Assembly: GCA_036380735.1 (NCBI GenBank)
Contig: DASVEE010000009.1
Span: 22,307-86,306 of the forward strand
DNA: 64,000 bases
Source of the DNA: DASVEE01 sp036380735
GTDB lineage: Bacteria > Acidobacteriota > Thermoanaerobaculia > Gp7-AA8
Direction: 5' to 3'
In this document: positions 8,074 to 17,224 of the stretch, piece after piece
Position numbering within the stretch: the stretch's first letter is position 1
Layout: every line of letters begins with the position of its first letter
Made by a program: the position numbers and the translations under genes
The notes under the pieces: model-generated
What the model saw: only the letters and a program-made list of their open reading frames with translations
Databases searched by the model: none
What the model was told of the DNA's origin: nothing

Positions 8074-9966
8074 CACCAGCAGCGCGAGCGCCGCGACGCC
8101 GATCACGATCCAGAAGAACTTCCGTTCCGGCTGATCCCCCTCGGGCACCGGCGCCTGTACCGCACTCGGCGTGAGCTCCCGTGCGGGCTCGCCGAAGAGC
8201 CGAGGCGCGAGCAGCGTGAGGTCGTAGCGCGGCGCACGCAGTTGCGCGTTGCCGTAGAGGAGGAACAGCGGGCCTCCCGGATGGTGGAAGCGCACGGCAT
8301 ACGACGGCAGCAGCAGCTGCGCGGACGTCAGCGGCAGCGGCGCGTTGTCGCCTTCATCGATCACGACGTCGACGATCTTCGTGTGACCGACCGAAGCATC
8401 GAAGCGCAGCGGTGGAGGCGTGAGCTCGGGGTCACCAGCCTCCCAGCGCGTGCTCGTGATCGTGCGCTCATCATTGCGCAGCGTGACGGTGCGCGTGAAA
8501 ACGTTCGCGCTGGTGCGGAGCACGAGCTGCGCGGACGACGGCAGCGTGCCGTATGGCAGCACGAAGTGGTAGCTCGATTGCGAACCTTCCGCTTTGCGCT
8601 GCGGGATCGGCAGGGCGACGGTCAGCGGCTCGTCGCGCTTCTCGATGACGTACGGCACCTGACGATTCTCCGCGTCGACGATGCGCAGATCGCCGAGGTC
8701 GCGGCTGCGGGCGAGTACGTCCGCATCGAGTGGGATGATGGCCAGCCCTGCAGGCGCCTCGGGGATCGTTCGCACAACGCTGAACGCGGCTCGATCCACC
8801 TGGGAACCGAGAGGAAGATTGACGCTCTGCGTGGTGCGTGCGGGCACCACGGCCGCGCCGCCGCTCCATTTCGCGAGCGCCACGTTGTCGCGCTCCGCGA
8901 ACTTGCGCAGCGCCTCCACGTCGTACACCGGCCTCTGCGCGCGTGCGTCGCCGTACTGCGCGGTGAGCGGCGAGCCATCGGACTCGAAGTAGATCCACGG
9001 CTGCGGGGCGAAGCGTGCGACGACGGCGCGGATCTCGAGCGGCGGATTGTTGCCGTCGTCGATGACGAGATCGAGCTGGCGCCCTTCCGGCGCGCGCACG
9101 AGGATGAACATCTCTTCGGCGACGGCGCCGAAGCGCTCCGCGCGGCGCAGCTCCGCGGTGCCGAGCGCCATCGGGACGATGTCGCCCTCGCGCAGACGCG
9201 GCTCCGTGACGCTGGCGCGGCGGAAGACGTTGCGATTCGCGACCTGCAGCTCGATGGCTTCGATCGGCAGGTGCGGGCCGGGGAGCTCGAGCCGGTAGCG
9301 ACTGCGCTGCGGCTCGCTCGCGCGCTTCGTGAACGTCAGCGGTGCCCGCAGCTGTGACGGCGGCGCGGCCGAATCGAAGACGCGTGCGCTCACGTTCGGT
9401 GTGTTGGGCACGCGCGCGCTGGCGCGGTCGTTCCACGTCACGCGGAGGTAGCGGTAATCGCCCGGCGTGAACTCGACCTCGGTCCGGCGCAGCTTGTCGT
9501 CGGGAAGATCGAAGATCGTGGCGTCCGCGAGCAGCGTCCATCGCGCGCGATCGCCGCTCCCTTCGAGGCGCAGCGGTTTGAGGAACGGCGCGTCGATGCC
9601 GTCGAGCCGGATGCGATCGACGGTGCGGGCGGCGCCGAGGTCGACCTCGAAGCCGCTGGCGAACTTCGTCGCGGCGACCGGCAGCGTGCGCCCGCCGAGC
9701 CACCGCGAATCCGATTCACGCGGCTGGACGAGGAGATACCCGACCTCATGCCGCTGCGCGTCGAGCAGCCGCAGATCGCGCAGGTCATTCGTCGCGCCGG
9801 CAAGCAGCGCCACATCAACGTCAAGGCGATTCGGCCCCGCCGCACCCGGCGTGACCGTGCGCGCATGGTTCTGCGCCTGCAGCAGCACGGGAAACAGCAG
9901 CAGGAACAGCACGCTCAGAGCGCGCAACGCCGCCCCATTCGTTCTATCGTCGCGCCACGCGATCAT
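8017..9966 (-). CDS. DUF3999 family exported, membrane-anchored protein
   Basis: The protein has 649 residues with an N-terminal signal (ALSVLFLLLFPVLLQAQ). It then has a long all-beta region with discoidin-like segments (PLRLEGSGDRARWTLLADAT, DYRYLRVTWND). A single C-terminal membrane helix (FFWIVIGVAALALLVLLARVL, near 620) is followed by a short basic tail. This is the architecture of DUF3999 proteins, which are regularly encoded beside DUF2339 proteins. Here its ATG overlaps the stop of the DUF2339 gene (ATGA), implying translational coupling. The beta domains should sit in the periplasm, anchored at the C-terminus. The biochemical function of the family is not established; a joint envelope role with the DUF2339 partner is inferred. 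Confidence 0.82.
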   Translation of the reverse strand: MIAWRDDRTNGAALRALSVLFLLLFPVLLQAQNHARTVTPGAAGPNRLDVDVALLAGATNDLRDLRLLDAQRHEVGYLLVQPRESDSRWLGGRTLPVAATKFASGFEVDLGAARTVDRIRLDGIDAPFLKPLRLEGSGDRARWTLLADATIFDLPDDKLRRTEVEFTPGDYRYLRVTWNDRASARVPNTPNVSARVFDSAAPPSQLRAPLTFTKRASEPQRSRYRLELPGPHLPIEAIELQVANRNVFRRASVTEPRLREGDIVPMALGTAELRRAERFGAVAEEMFILVRAPEGRQLDLVIDDGNNPPLEIRAVVARFAPQPWIYFESDGSPLTAQYGDARAQRPVYDVEALRKFAERDNVALAKWSGGAAVVPARTTQSVNLPLGSQVDRAAFSVVRTIPEAPAGLAIIPLDADVLARSRDLGDLRIVDAENRQVPYVIEKRDEPLTVALPIPQRKAEGSQSSYHFVLPYGTLPSSAQLVLRTSANVFTRTVTLRNDERTITSTRWEAGDPELTPPPLRFDASVGHTKIVDVVIDEGDNAPLPLTSAQLLLPSYAVRFHHPGGPLFLLYGNAQLRAPRYDLTLLAPRLFGEPARELTPSAVQAPVPEGDQPERKFFWIVIGVAALALLVLLARVLAPLLREEPRPLG

Positions 9967-12900
9967 GTCGTCTCCTCAATCACACGCTTCGGCATCACGA
10001 ATTTCTGCAGCAGGATCCCCACGAGCACCAGCGCGATGGCCAAGCCGAGCAGCGACCCGATGCGATAGAGGCCGCCGAGGCGCCAGAGATCGTGGGTGAA
10101 GCCCTTCAGGATGGTGATGACGAGGAGGAACAGCGCCGCGACGCGCGCGGGGCGTGCGTGCAGACGGATGCCGGTGATGAGCATGGCCACCGCGAACACC
10201 GCCCAGCCGATCGTGTACGTCAGGTCCTGCGCCAGCGTGGCGGAGAGGAAGTTGAACGCGAGCGTCGGACCGCTCGAGTAAAAGTCGGCGATCTCGATGT
10301 TCAGCAGGCAGAAGAGGAGGATCGTGCCGCCGGCCGACGCGGCGCCGCGTCCCCACTTCGGCTCGCGCGCGAAGTAGGCGGCGAGGAAGAACGCGATCGC
10401 GCACGTGAGGTACGTGTAAAAGTACCAGTTGAAGATCGGACGCTCGCTGGCCGGGTGGTACGAGAGCACGGCCGGGTTGAGCGTCAGCCGGACGAACACC
10501 ACCGCGAGCAGCGCGCCGGCCCACGCGAGCAGGCCGCGGTGCGGGATGCGCGTGAAGAGCCAGACCAGCGCCGCGGCTTCGAGCGCCCACGCGATCGTGA
10601 TCCACTGCTTGTCGAGCTGCAGCGGAATCGCGACGGTGATGAACGCGAGCGACGCCGCGGCCACGAGCGCGAGGCGCGAGAGCAGCCGTTCGCCGGCGGG
10701 CTCCGTGCGCAACAGGCGCATGAGCACGACCAGGAGGACGATCGCCTGTGCGACCGGCAGGATGCCGATCATGTACTTGTAGCCGGCGTCCGTCAGCGCT
10801 TCGTACGCGTAGAAGAAGAAGGCGCCGCTGGCGACGACGGCGGCGAGATGCGGAAGGATCGACCGCTTCGCGCGTGCGCCCAGCAGCAGCGGGTACGCGA
10901 TGGCCAGCACGTAAAAGGGGAGGGCGAAGTACAGCGACGTCCACACGGTCCGCGGCTGCTCGGACCCCGCGACGCCGGTGGCGAACCACGTGACCACCAC
11001 GCTCACCAGCGCCAGCCCGTGCACTTCGGTGATCCACGCCAGCACGAACGTGGCGATCGCGAGCAGCACGTGCGCCGCGAGCTGCGTGGCGAACGGCGCG
11101 CCCGACATCATCACGGCGACGTGCCCGAGGATCAGCGCGGCGATGGGCGCGTGCGCGTACGCAGCGGCGGACAGCGGCAGCGGCCGATCCATCTTGCGCA
11201 GCAGCCAGGCGAACACGCACGCCCAGATCGCAACGGCGATCGTCGCCAGCAGCGCCACGTTCCGCCATCCTGGCGTATTCGCGGCGGACGTCCACGCGAT
11301 GATCACGACCTGCGAAGTAATCGCGCCACCAAGGATCAGCGAACCCCCACGCTGAGTCCCATCCGTCCTGTTCGTCTCAGGTGTCCCATTCCGCCGCAGA
11401 TACAACGCGGTGACGCCGATCGCCAGGTCCAGCACGAACAGCACCGCAAAAATCGGCCAGGGCGGCAACGACAGCGACGGCTGCGTGGCGGCGAAGGCGA
11501 GGAACAGATGCCCCACCAGCGCGAGGTGTGTCCCCTGCGTGAACGTCGGATCGTCCGTTCCTTTCGCGGCCCAGGCGTTGCCGAGCAGCGCCACGAGCCC
11601 TATCAGTGCGGTGACGATGAGCGTCGGAATCAGCATCGTCTCGACCGCGGCGCCGCTCCACCAGGAGAGCAGCACGAACCAGCCCAGTCCGAGGGCGATC
11701 ATCGCGAAGAGCGGTTTCCGCGTCACGCGCGCTTCGGCCAGCGCGCCGCTGATGAGGATGAGGACGAGCAGTGCCAGTCCCCACAGCGCGGCGTTCGCCA
11801 GCGTCGACTGCGTCAGGAAGAGCAGCAGCAGAAGGCTGGCGATGATCGTTCCGAAGGCACCGTTCGCCGGCTGCAGCGGCTTGCCGAAACGGCGCGCGAC
11901 GATCGGTGCGCCGAGGAAGAGCAGAGCGAAGGCGCCGTGCACGAGCATGCCCGACAGCAGCCGGTCCCTCGTGAGGTGCGTCGCCGACCAATGCCCCTCG
12001 GCCACGATGACGAAGATCGTGGCGAGGTAGTAGAGCTGCCCCTGTCCCGTTTTCGCCGCGACGAAAGCGGTGGCGGCAAGCAGGACGAACATCGTGACGA
12101 AGACGAGCGCCGGTGCGGCCGTCGCCGCTTCCGACGCGATGAGCACCGGGAAGAAGAGGAAGAGCGCAGGGACGGTGTAGCTGCCGAACGTCTGACGCCG
12201 CCACGCCGCGATGAGGTACAGCATGATGAACGCCGCCAGCCACGCGACGATGCCGGGGTAGGCGTGCGGCGCGTACGACAGCCCGAACCAGACGGCGAAC
12301 GTCAGCACCACGGTGCCGCCGCCGAGCACGTGCAGCCATTGCGGTCCGCGCGTGAGGGCGATCGTCGCCAGCCCCGCGGCGATCAGGATGAGGAAGCCGA
12401 AGAGCACGTTGTAGCGCGCGCCGTATGCCGGGATGGCCGCGGTGTAGACGGCGAACAGCAGCGGCAGCGCGGCGCTGGCGATGGCCATGCGGTCGAACGA
12501 GCGCTGCTTCGCGGCGCCGCGCCCGAGAAAAAGCGCCGTCGCGCCGGCGGCGGCGAAGATGACGAAGATGATCGCCGCCAGCACGAGCTGCTGCGCCGTC
12601 AGGTACTTCGAGATCCACCCCCACTGATAGGCGAAGGTGAAGAGGAGGCTGCCGAACGTCAGCGCGGGCCACCGCTTCCGGTACGCCACCCACGCCAGTC
12701 CGGCGTTGAGGAGCAGGAGGTAGCCGAAGAGACCGATGGGTCGGTTCTCACCAGTGGCGAGCATCGCCGGCGTGGCGAAGCCGCCCATGAGACCGAGGAG
12801 GGCGATGAACACGGAGTCGCGCCGGATCGAGAGCGCGACTGCCACCGCCGTAACCAGCAGCATCAGGAGGAAGACGACGGTCGCCGGCAGGAGATGCCAC

Positions 12901-13643
12901 AGCGCGTGCGTGGCAAAGAGCGTCGCGTAGAGGATGGCGATACCGGCGCCATGCATCGCGTTCGCGGTGAACTTGTAGTCGCGTGCGATGCGCATTTCGC
13001 AGATCACGAGCAGCACCACCCCCGTGATCAGCCCGATGGCGGCGCGCACGGGCGGATTCACCCACCCCTGTTCCACCGAATGCTTGAGGAAGAAGACGGC
13101 CGCCAGGACGAGGGCGATGCCGGCGATCCACGAGAACAGCTTCACCCCGACGAGGCTCTCCCAGTCGATCGACCACGCCCGCGCGGCCGGCGGCTGCGGA
13201 GCGGCGGCGCGAGGCCGCGGTGGGGGAGGGGCGTAGGTGCGGGGAGGGGGCTCAGGGCTGACGACCTGCGGCTCAGGCGCAGGCGGCGCCGGTTGGAGTG
13301 GCGCAGTCGGTTGCGGTGGGGGTGGCGGCGCGACCTCTGGCGTCACAGGGGCTGCGGCCGGCCGTTCCACCGGCGGGGTTGTTGCGACGGGCGGCGGCAC
13401 CGGTGGCGTAACGGGTGGTGGCGGCGTGGCGGCGGGTTGCTCTTTGGCCACGTACGCAGCGGCGGGCTGTTCCCGCCGCGTGGCGACCGGCTGGCGGAGC
13501 TGATCGCGCAGCCGCGCGAGCTCCCCTTGCAGATCCTGCATCTGCTTGCGCAGAGCCGCCGTACGCGACATGGCCACGATCGACAACACGATTGGCAGAA
13601 CAAGCAACGCGAGAGCGAAGACGACTCCGCAGAAGATTTCCAT
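9963..13643 (-). CDS. DUF2339 family giant polytopic membrane protein
   Basis: This protein has over 1,200 residues. A first membrane helix (IFCGVVFALALLVLPIVLSI) is followed by a short coiled coil (LRKQMQDLQGELARLRDQLR) and a Pro/Ala-rich linker to about 165. Then come more than twenty closely packed hydrophobic helices with small Arg-rich loops. The segment WSIDWESLVGVKLFSWIAGI introduces the DUF2339 core. ATG 13643 (MEIFCG) seems the better start; a GTG nine codons upstream (13670) is also in frame. The linker YLRRNGTPETNRTDGTQRGG at about 760 is encoded by a 9-bp repeat. It is coupled to the DUF3999 gene by a 4-base overlap. The molecular function of the family is unknown. Confidence 0.85.
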   Translation of the reverse strand: MEIFCGVVFALALLVLPIVLSIVAMSRTAALRKQMQDLQGELARLRDQLRQPVATRREQPAAAYVAKEQPAATPPPPVTPPVPPPVATTPPVERPAAAPVTPEVAPPPPPQPTAPLQPAPPAPEPQVVSPEPPPRTYAPPPPRPRAAAPQPPAARAWSIDWESLVGVKLFSWIAGIALVLAAVFFLKHSVEQGWVNPPVRAAIGLITGVVLLVICEMRIARDYKFTANAMHGAGIAILYATLFATHALWHLLPATVVFLLMLLVTAVAVALSIRRDSVFIALLGLMGGFATPAMLATGENRPIGLFGYLLLLNAGLAWVAYRKRWPALTFGSLLFTFAYQWGWISKYLTAQQLVLAAIIFVIFAAAGATALFLGRGAAKQRSFDRMAIASAALPLLFAVYTAAIPAYGARYNVLFGFLILIAAGLATIALTRGPQWLHVLGGGTVVLTFAVWFGLSYAPHAYPGIVAWLAAFIMLYLIAAWRRQTFGSYTVPALFLFFPVLIASEAATAAPALVFVTMFVLLAATAFVAAKTGQGQLYYLATIFVIVAEGHWSATHLTRDRLLSGMLVHGAFALLFLGAPIVARRFGKPLQPANGAFGTIIASLLLLLFLTQSTLANAALWGLALLVLILISGALAEARVTRKPLFAMIALGLGWFVLLSWWSGAAVETMLIPTLIVTALIGLVALLGNAWAAKGTDDPTFTQGTHLALVGHLFLAFAATQPSLSLPPWPIFAVLFVLDLAIGVTALYLRRNGTPETNRTDGTQRGGSLILGGAITSQVVIIAWTSAANTPGWRNVALLATIAVAIWACVFAWLLRKMDRPLPLSAAAYAHAPIAALILGHVAVMMSGAPFATQLAAHVLLAIATFVLAWITEVHGLALVSVVVTWFATGVAGSEQPRTVWTSLYFALPFYVLAIAYPLLLGARAKRSILPHLAAVVASGAFFFYAYEALTDAGYKYMIGILPVAQAIVLLVVLMRLLRTEPAGERLLSRLALVAAASLAFITVAIPLQLDKQWITIAWALEAAALVWLFTRIPHRGLLAWAGALLAVVFVRLTLNPAVLSYHPASERPIFNWYFYTYLTCAIAFFLAAYFAREPKWGRGAASAGGTILLFCLLNIEIADFYSSGPTLAFNFLSATLAQDLTYTIGWAVFAVAMLITGIRLHARPARVAALFLLVITILKGFTHDLWRLGGLYRIGSLLGLAIALVLVGILLQKFVMPKRVIEETT
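11350..11395. repeat. 9-bp-unit repeat inside the DUF2339 gene
   Basis: Reverse units (GTCCCATCC, GTCCTGTTC, GTCTCAGGT, GTCCCATTC) lie in frame and encode NGTPETNRTDGT in a loop between predicted membrane helices. The insertion is tolerated because unit length is a multiple of three. Confidence 0.6.
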
Positions 13644-13682
13644 ATGGACCGGCCCACAAGCATACGCCACGTGGCAAAAGGG

Positions 13683-13893
13683 GCCGGGGAACCGATGGGA
13701 CGAATAGGACGAATAGGACGGATAGGACCTATAGGACGGAACCGCAGGACCTTCAGTGGAAACACCCTGGTGAAGGCGCGTTAGGCAGGGCCACCGCGGC
13801 AGTCCGGTACCCGCTGCGCCCAGTTAAAGGTCACCACAGGCGCAATATCGCCCTGCCGCAGTCCCATAGGTCCTATTTGTCCTATCGTTCCCC
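13683..13893. repeat. 9-bp-unit inverted element (complete)
   Basis: The forward arm 13683-13741 starts GGGGAACCGATGGGACG and has five 9-bp units. The reverse arm 13858-13893 ends TCCTATCGTTCCCC. A spacer of about 115 bp contains no gene. The element lies between two minus-strand genes and abuts the stop of the downstream-facing one. Confidence 0.85.
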
Positions 13894-13898
13894 GCCGC

Positions 13899-14717
13899 CT
13901 ACGCCAGCCGCAGAAAATCCAGGTACACGGTTCGCGCGAAGATCACGGTGAACCGCACATAGGCCGCGTACGACCGCGCTGCCACGAAGGCCAGCGTCAG
14001 CATCGTCACCGCCAGTGACACGTGATCGTCGCGGTCGGCCAGCCCCGCGGCCATGGAGAAGCCGCCAAGGAACAGCGCCGCCAGCAGCAGGAACGCCAGG
14101 GACCCGGACTGTTCCTCCGCCGCGCGCCCGCGGAAGTTCAGCAACAAGGAGATCAGCAGCGCCAGCAGAAACACGTTCGCCAGCAGGTCGAGCAGCCCGC
14201 TCGCGCCGAATGAGCGCGCCAGCCACCCCGCCGCCCACGCGGAGCCAGCCGCCGCCGCGAGGCAGAGGCCGCGCATCAGGGCGAACATCCCCTCGAACTG
14301 CTCCGCGTACGCCGACTGCCGCGCGTGCACCAGCGCCGAGCGGCTCCGTGCGAACGCCGTCTGCCGCCGCAGCTCGAGGTCGGTCCCGGGCGTCGCCACG
14401 TCGATCCCGAGCTCGTTCTCGATGCGGGTGACCAGCGCCTCGCGCGTGGCCGTGTCGAGATTCAGGTCATCGCCGTCGAGCAGCCGGTGCGATGGCGTCC
14501 GTCCGCTGAGCGTCCTGATCGAAACCAGCGACGCCGTCATCGACTGCAGCAGCGCTCCGGCGAGCCACGCAAGGATCAGCGCGGCCACGATCGACAGCGC
14601 GTCCGACGACGGCCAGCGGTCGCTCACCAGGCCGTACGGCAGCCACGCGAAACCAAGCACCGCGAAGCCCGGCAGCAGATAGCCGCGGATGTCGTAGAAG
14701 TTGAAGCGCTCGATCAT
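13899..14717 (-). CDS. Polytopic membrane protein, unknown
   Basis: I cannot assign this 272-residue protein to a named family. The N-terminus MIERFNFYDIRGYLLPGFAV leads into about six membrane segments arranged as two groups: two helices before residue 65, and four after about 150 (LCLAAAAGSAWAAGWLARSF onward). Between them is a soluble region of about 80 residues (SHRLLDGDDLNLDTATREAL), probably cytoplasmic. The aromatic 'FNFYDIxGYLxPG' start recurs in small bacterial membrane proteins of unknown role. The gene is monocistronic by context: an OPT transporter terminator lies upstream and a repeat element downstream. Start ATG 14717 begins directly with the conserved-looking segment. No catalytic motif is visible. 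Confidence 0.7.
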   Translation of the reverse strand: MIERFNFYDIRGYLLPGFAVLGFAWLPYGLVSDRWPSSDALSIVAALILAWLAGALLQSMTASLVSIRTLSGRTPSHRLLDGDDLNLDTATREALVTRIENELGIDVATPGTDLELRRQTAFARSRSALVHARQSAYAEQFEGMFALMRGLCLAAAAGSAWAAGWLARSFGASGLLDLLANVFLLALLISLLLNFRGRAAEEQSGSLAFLLLAALFLGGFSMAAGLADRDDHVSLAVTMLTLAFVAARSYAAYVRFTVIFARTVYLDFLRLA

Positions 14718-14738
14718 GAATCGCGAAAAGTCGTGGTC

Positions 14739-14770
14739 AAACGAAAAGGGCCGGCTTGGCAGCCGGCCCT
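14739..14770 (-). terminator. Rho-independent terminator of the OPT transporter gene
   Basis: On the minus strand a perfect 9-bp stem AGGGCCGGC/GCCGGCCCT with a 6-base loop is followed by TTTTCGTTT. It starts 14 bases after the transporter stop codon. Classic intrinsic terminator geometry. Confidence 0.85.
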
Positions 14771-14784
14771 CATTGTCGTTGATC

Positions 14785-17166
14785 TCAGGTGTCGGCCCGA
14801 TGCGCCAGGATCTTTTCTCGTCCCGTGAGGTACAGGAGGATGATCAGGACGGCGAAGGGGATGAGCGTCAGCAGATCCGACATTGGCCCGGTATGGAAGG
14901 GGTTGTTCGCCGCGATCTCTTCGATGCGCGCATTGAACGGCCCGAAGTACGCGACGCCGGCGAGGAACGCGATGATGATGCCGGCGATGGCGCCACCGGC
15001 GATGTAGCCCGACGCCATCAGCACGCCCGGGCTCTTGTCACCTTCGGCCACGAGCTGCTCTTCGGTGAGCTGCTTTCCGGCGTGCTTCTTCGCGATCCAC
15101 TTGTCGACGGCCCAGCGGATCAGGCCACCGATGAGGATCGGCGAGGAGGACGACAGCGGCAGGTAGACGCCGACCGCGAACGCGAGCGACGGAATGCCCG
15201 AGAGCTCGAGCACGATCGCGATCATGACGCCGAGGAGCACGAGGCCCCACGGCAGCTCGCCGCCGAGGATGCCCTTGATGATGTACGACATCAGCGTCGC
15301 CTTCGGCGCGTCGAACTTGTCGACCTGGCGTCCGCCCGGCAGCTCGCGGATCGTGCCGTTGATGCCCGGGTCGACGTAGTACACCGGACGGCCGCTGTCG
15401 TCGACGAGGTACTTCTCGGCGTTGCCGCCGCCGGCCGGCTGGCGGAACCAGACGTTGTACTCGCGCGAGTCGGCCTGGCCGGCGATGTTGGTGCCCGGCG
15501 CTTCCTTGCCATGGAACTGGCTCGGTTGCGCCACTTCGCCCGGCAGCACGCCGCCGCGCGTCATACCCGCCGGCGTGCCGTTGACCGGGACGTAGACGGA
15601 GTAGGAGTCGTTGAGCGTCAGGAGGATCGGCCCCAGGACGATGGCCGAGGCCAGGGCGCCGATCAGAATTGCCACCTGTTGGAACTTCGGCGTGCCGCCG
15701 ACGAGGAAGCCGGTCTTGAGGTCCTGCGACGTCGTGCCGCCGTTCGACGACGCGATACAGACGATGGCGCCGATCGTCAGCGCCGTGACGAAGTAGTTGC
15801 TCCCCGTCCAGCCGAGGACGACGAAGCAGAGGCAGGTCAGCAGCAGCGTCGCCACCGTCATGCCGGAGATCGGGTTCGACGAAGAGCCGATCTCACCGGT
15901 GAGGCGCGACGACACCGTCACGAAGAGGAAGCCGAAGATGATGATCAGCAGTGCCGCCGCGATGCGTGCGCCGAAACCGGTGCCGCCGACGTACAGCGGG
16001 TTCGAGAAGGCGATGACGACGATCAGCGCGATGATGCCCAGGAGGACGACCTTGATGGACAGATCGCGATCCGTGCGCGGCGTGGCCGCGGCTGCCGTCG
16101 TATCTCCCTTGGAACTGGAGAGATCCTTCATGCCGCCCTTGATGCCGTGCCAGATGACCGGCAGCGAGCGGAACACGGAGATGATGCCGCCGGCCGCGAC
16201 GGCGCCGGCACCGATATAGAGAATGTACTCGTTGCGGATGGCGCCCGGGCCCATGTCCCGGATCAGCATCGTGGTCGCCGGCGCCAGCGGCTCCGTCAGC
16301 GCCGAGCCGAAGAACTTGATCATCGGAATGAGGACCAGGTAGGCGAGCACGCCGCCTGCGCACATGATCGCCGCGATGCGCGGTCCGATGATGTAGCCGA
16401 CACCGAGCAGCTCGGGCGAGACCTCGACCGCTACCGAGGCCGAGTTGAAGTGGCCGCCGAATACTTTGCCGGCCGCATCTTTCCAGCCGCGGAACGCCAC
16501 CATCACCGTCTTGTAGACGAGGCCGATGCCGAAGCCGGTGAAGATCGTTTTCGCGCTCGTCGCCGCACCGCCGAGGGCGGCCTGCTCGCGCTTGGCCTGC
16601 TCCGAAGCCGCCGCCTGCGACTCTTCACTCGCTCCGGCCTTCAGCACCTCGGCGCACGCCGTTCCTTCGGGGTACTTCAGGATGCCGTGCTGCGCCACGA
16701 TGAGCGCACGCCGCAGCGGGATCATCATCAGGATGCCGAGGAGACCGCCCAGGATCGCCACGAGCATGACGCGCGTGATCTCCAGGTCGAAGCCGAGGAT
16801 CATGATCGCCGGCATGGTGACGCCGACTCCGAACGCGATCGATTCACCGGCCGAGCCGGCCGTCTGCACGATGTTGTTCTCGAGGATCGTGGCGTTACGC
16901 GCCCCCATCTTCGAGAGGATGCGGAAAAGGGTGATCGAGATGACCGCGACCGGGATCGAGGCGCTGACCGTCAGGCCGACCTTCAGCACGAGGTACAGCG
17001 ACGAGGCGCCGAAGATCATGCCGAGGACCGTGCCTACGATGATGGCGCGAGGGGTGAGCTCCCGGAGCGACGTTTCCGGGGGAATGTACGGCGTGAAGCT
17101 GGACGACGCCGGCTGATCGGGATGGGCGCCGACTCGATCCGGGTGACCTTGCGGGACAGCAGACAT
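14785..17166 (-). CDS. OPT family oligopeptide transporter
   Basis: This 793-residue integral membrane protein belongs to the OPT superfamily, which takes up small peptides or metal chelates with protons. The N-terminal SLRELTPRAIIVGTVLGMIF and the TVSASIPVAVISITLFR helix are family hallmarks. Also characteristic are KYPEGTACAEVLKAG near 165, GGTTSQDLKTGFLVGG near 480, and C-terminal helices with SSSSPILIGG. About 15-16 membrane helices fit the family. A central soluble insert (about 525-625, QPSQFHGKEAPG...YYVDPG) is probably an external loop. The length is typical. ATG 17166 has GAGGAG about 8 bases upstream. The gene diverges from the acyl-AMP ligase gene across a short shared control region. 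Substrate unknown. Confidence 0.9.
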   Translation of the reverse strand: MSAVPQGHPDRVGAHPDQPASSSFTPYIPPETSLRELTPRAIIVGTVLGMIFGASSLYLVLKVGLTVSASIPVAVISITLFRILSKMGARNATILENNIVQTAGSAGESIAFGVGVTMPAIMILGFDLEITRVMLVAILGGLLGILMMIPLRRALIVAQHGILKYPEGTACAEVLKAGASEESQAAASEQAKREQAALGGAATSAKTIFTGFGIGLVYKTVMVAFRGWKDAAGKVFGGHFNSASVAVEVSPELLGVGYIIGPRIAAIMCAGGVLAYLVLIPMIKFFGSALTEPLAPATTMLIRDMGPGAIRNEYILYIGAGAVAAGGIISVFRSLPVIWHGIKGGMKDLSSSKGDTTAAAATPRTDRDLSIKVVLLGIIALIVVIAFSNPLYVGGTGFGARIAAALLIIIFGFLFVTVSSRLTGEIGSSSNPISGMTVATLLLTCLCFVVLGWTGSNYFVTALTIGAIVCIASSNGGTTSQDLKTGFLVGGTPKFQQVAILIGALASAIVLGPILLTLNDSYSVYVPVNGTPAGMTRGGVLPGEVAQPSQFHGKEAPGTNIAGQADSREYNVWFRQPAGGGNAEKYLVDDSGRPVYYVDPGINGTIRELPGGRQVDKFDAPKATLMSYIIKGILGGELPWGLVLLGVMIAIVLELSGIPSLAFAVGVYLPLSSSSPILIGGLIRWAVDKWIAKKHAGKQLTEEQLVAEGDKSPGVLMASGYIAGGAIAGIIIAFLAGVAYFGPFNARIEEIAANNPFHTGPMSDLLTLIPFAVLIILLYLTGREKILAHRADT

Positions 17167-17224
17167 GCTGAGGGCTCCTCGCTAAATGATTGAGGTGGCA
17201 TTGTATGGCATCCTGCGCGCGCCA

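Noticed and set aside
10092..13784. A 1,230-codon open frame on the plus strand opposite the DUF2339 gene
   Set aside because: It is an antisense shadow. Its composition is Arg/Glu/His-rich with no domain, while the minus strand encodes clear membrane helices and couples to DUF3999.
14701..17193. An 830-codon plus-strand frame opposite the OPT transporter
   Set aside because: Same reason: a high-GC shadow, full of charged low-complexity sequence, against an unmistakable transporter on the other strand.
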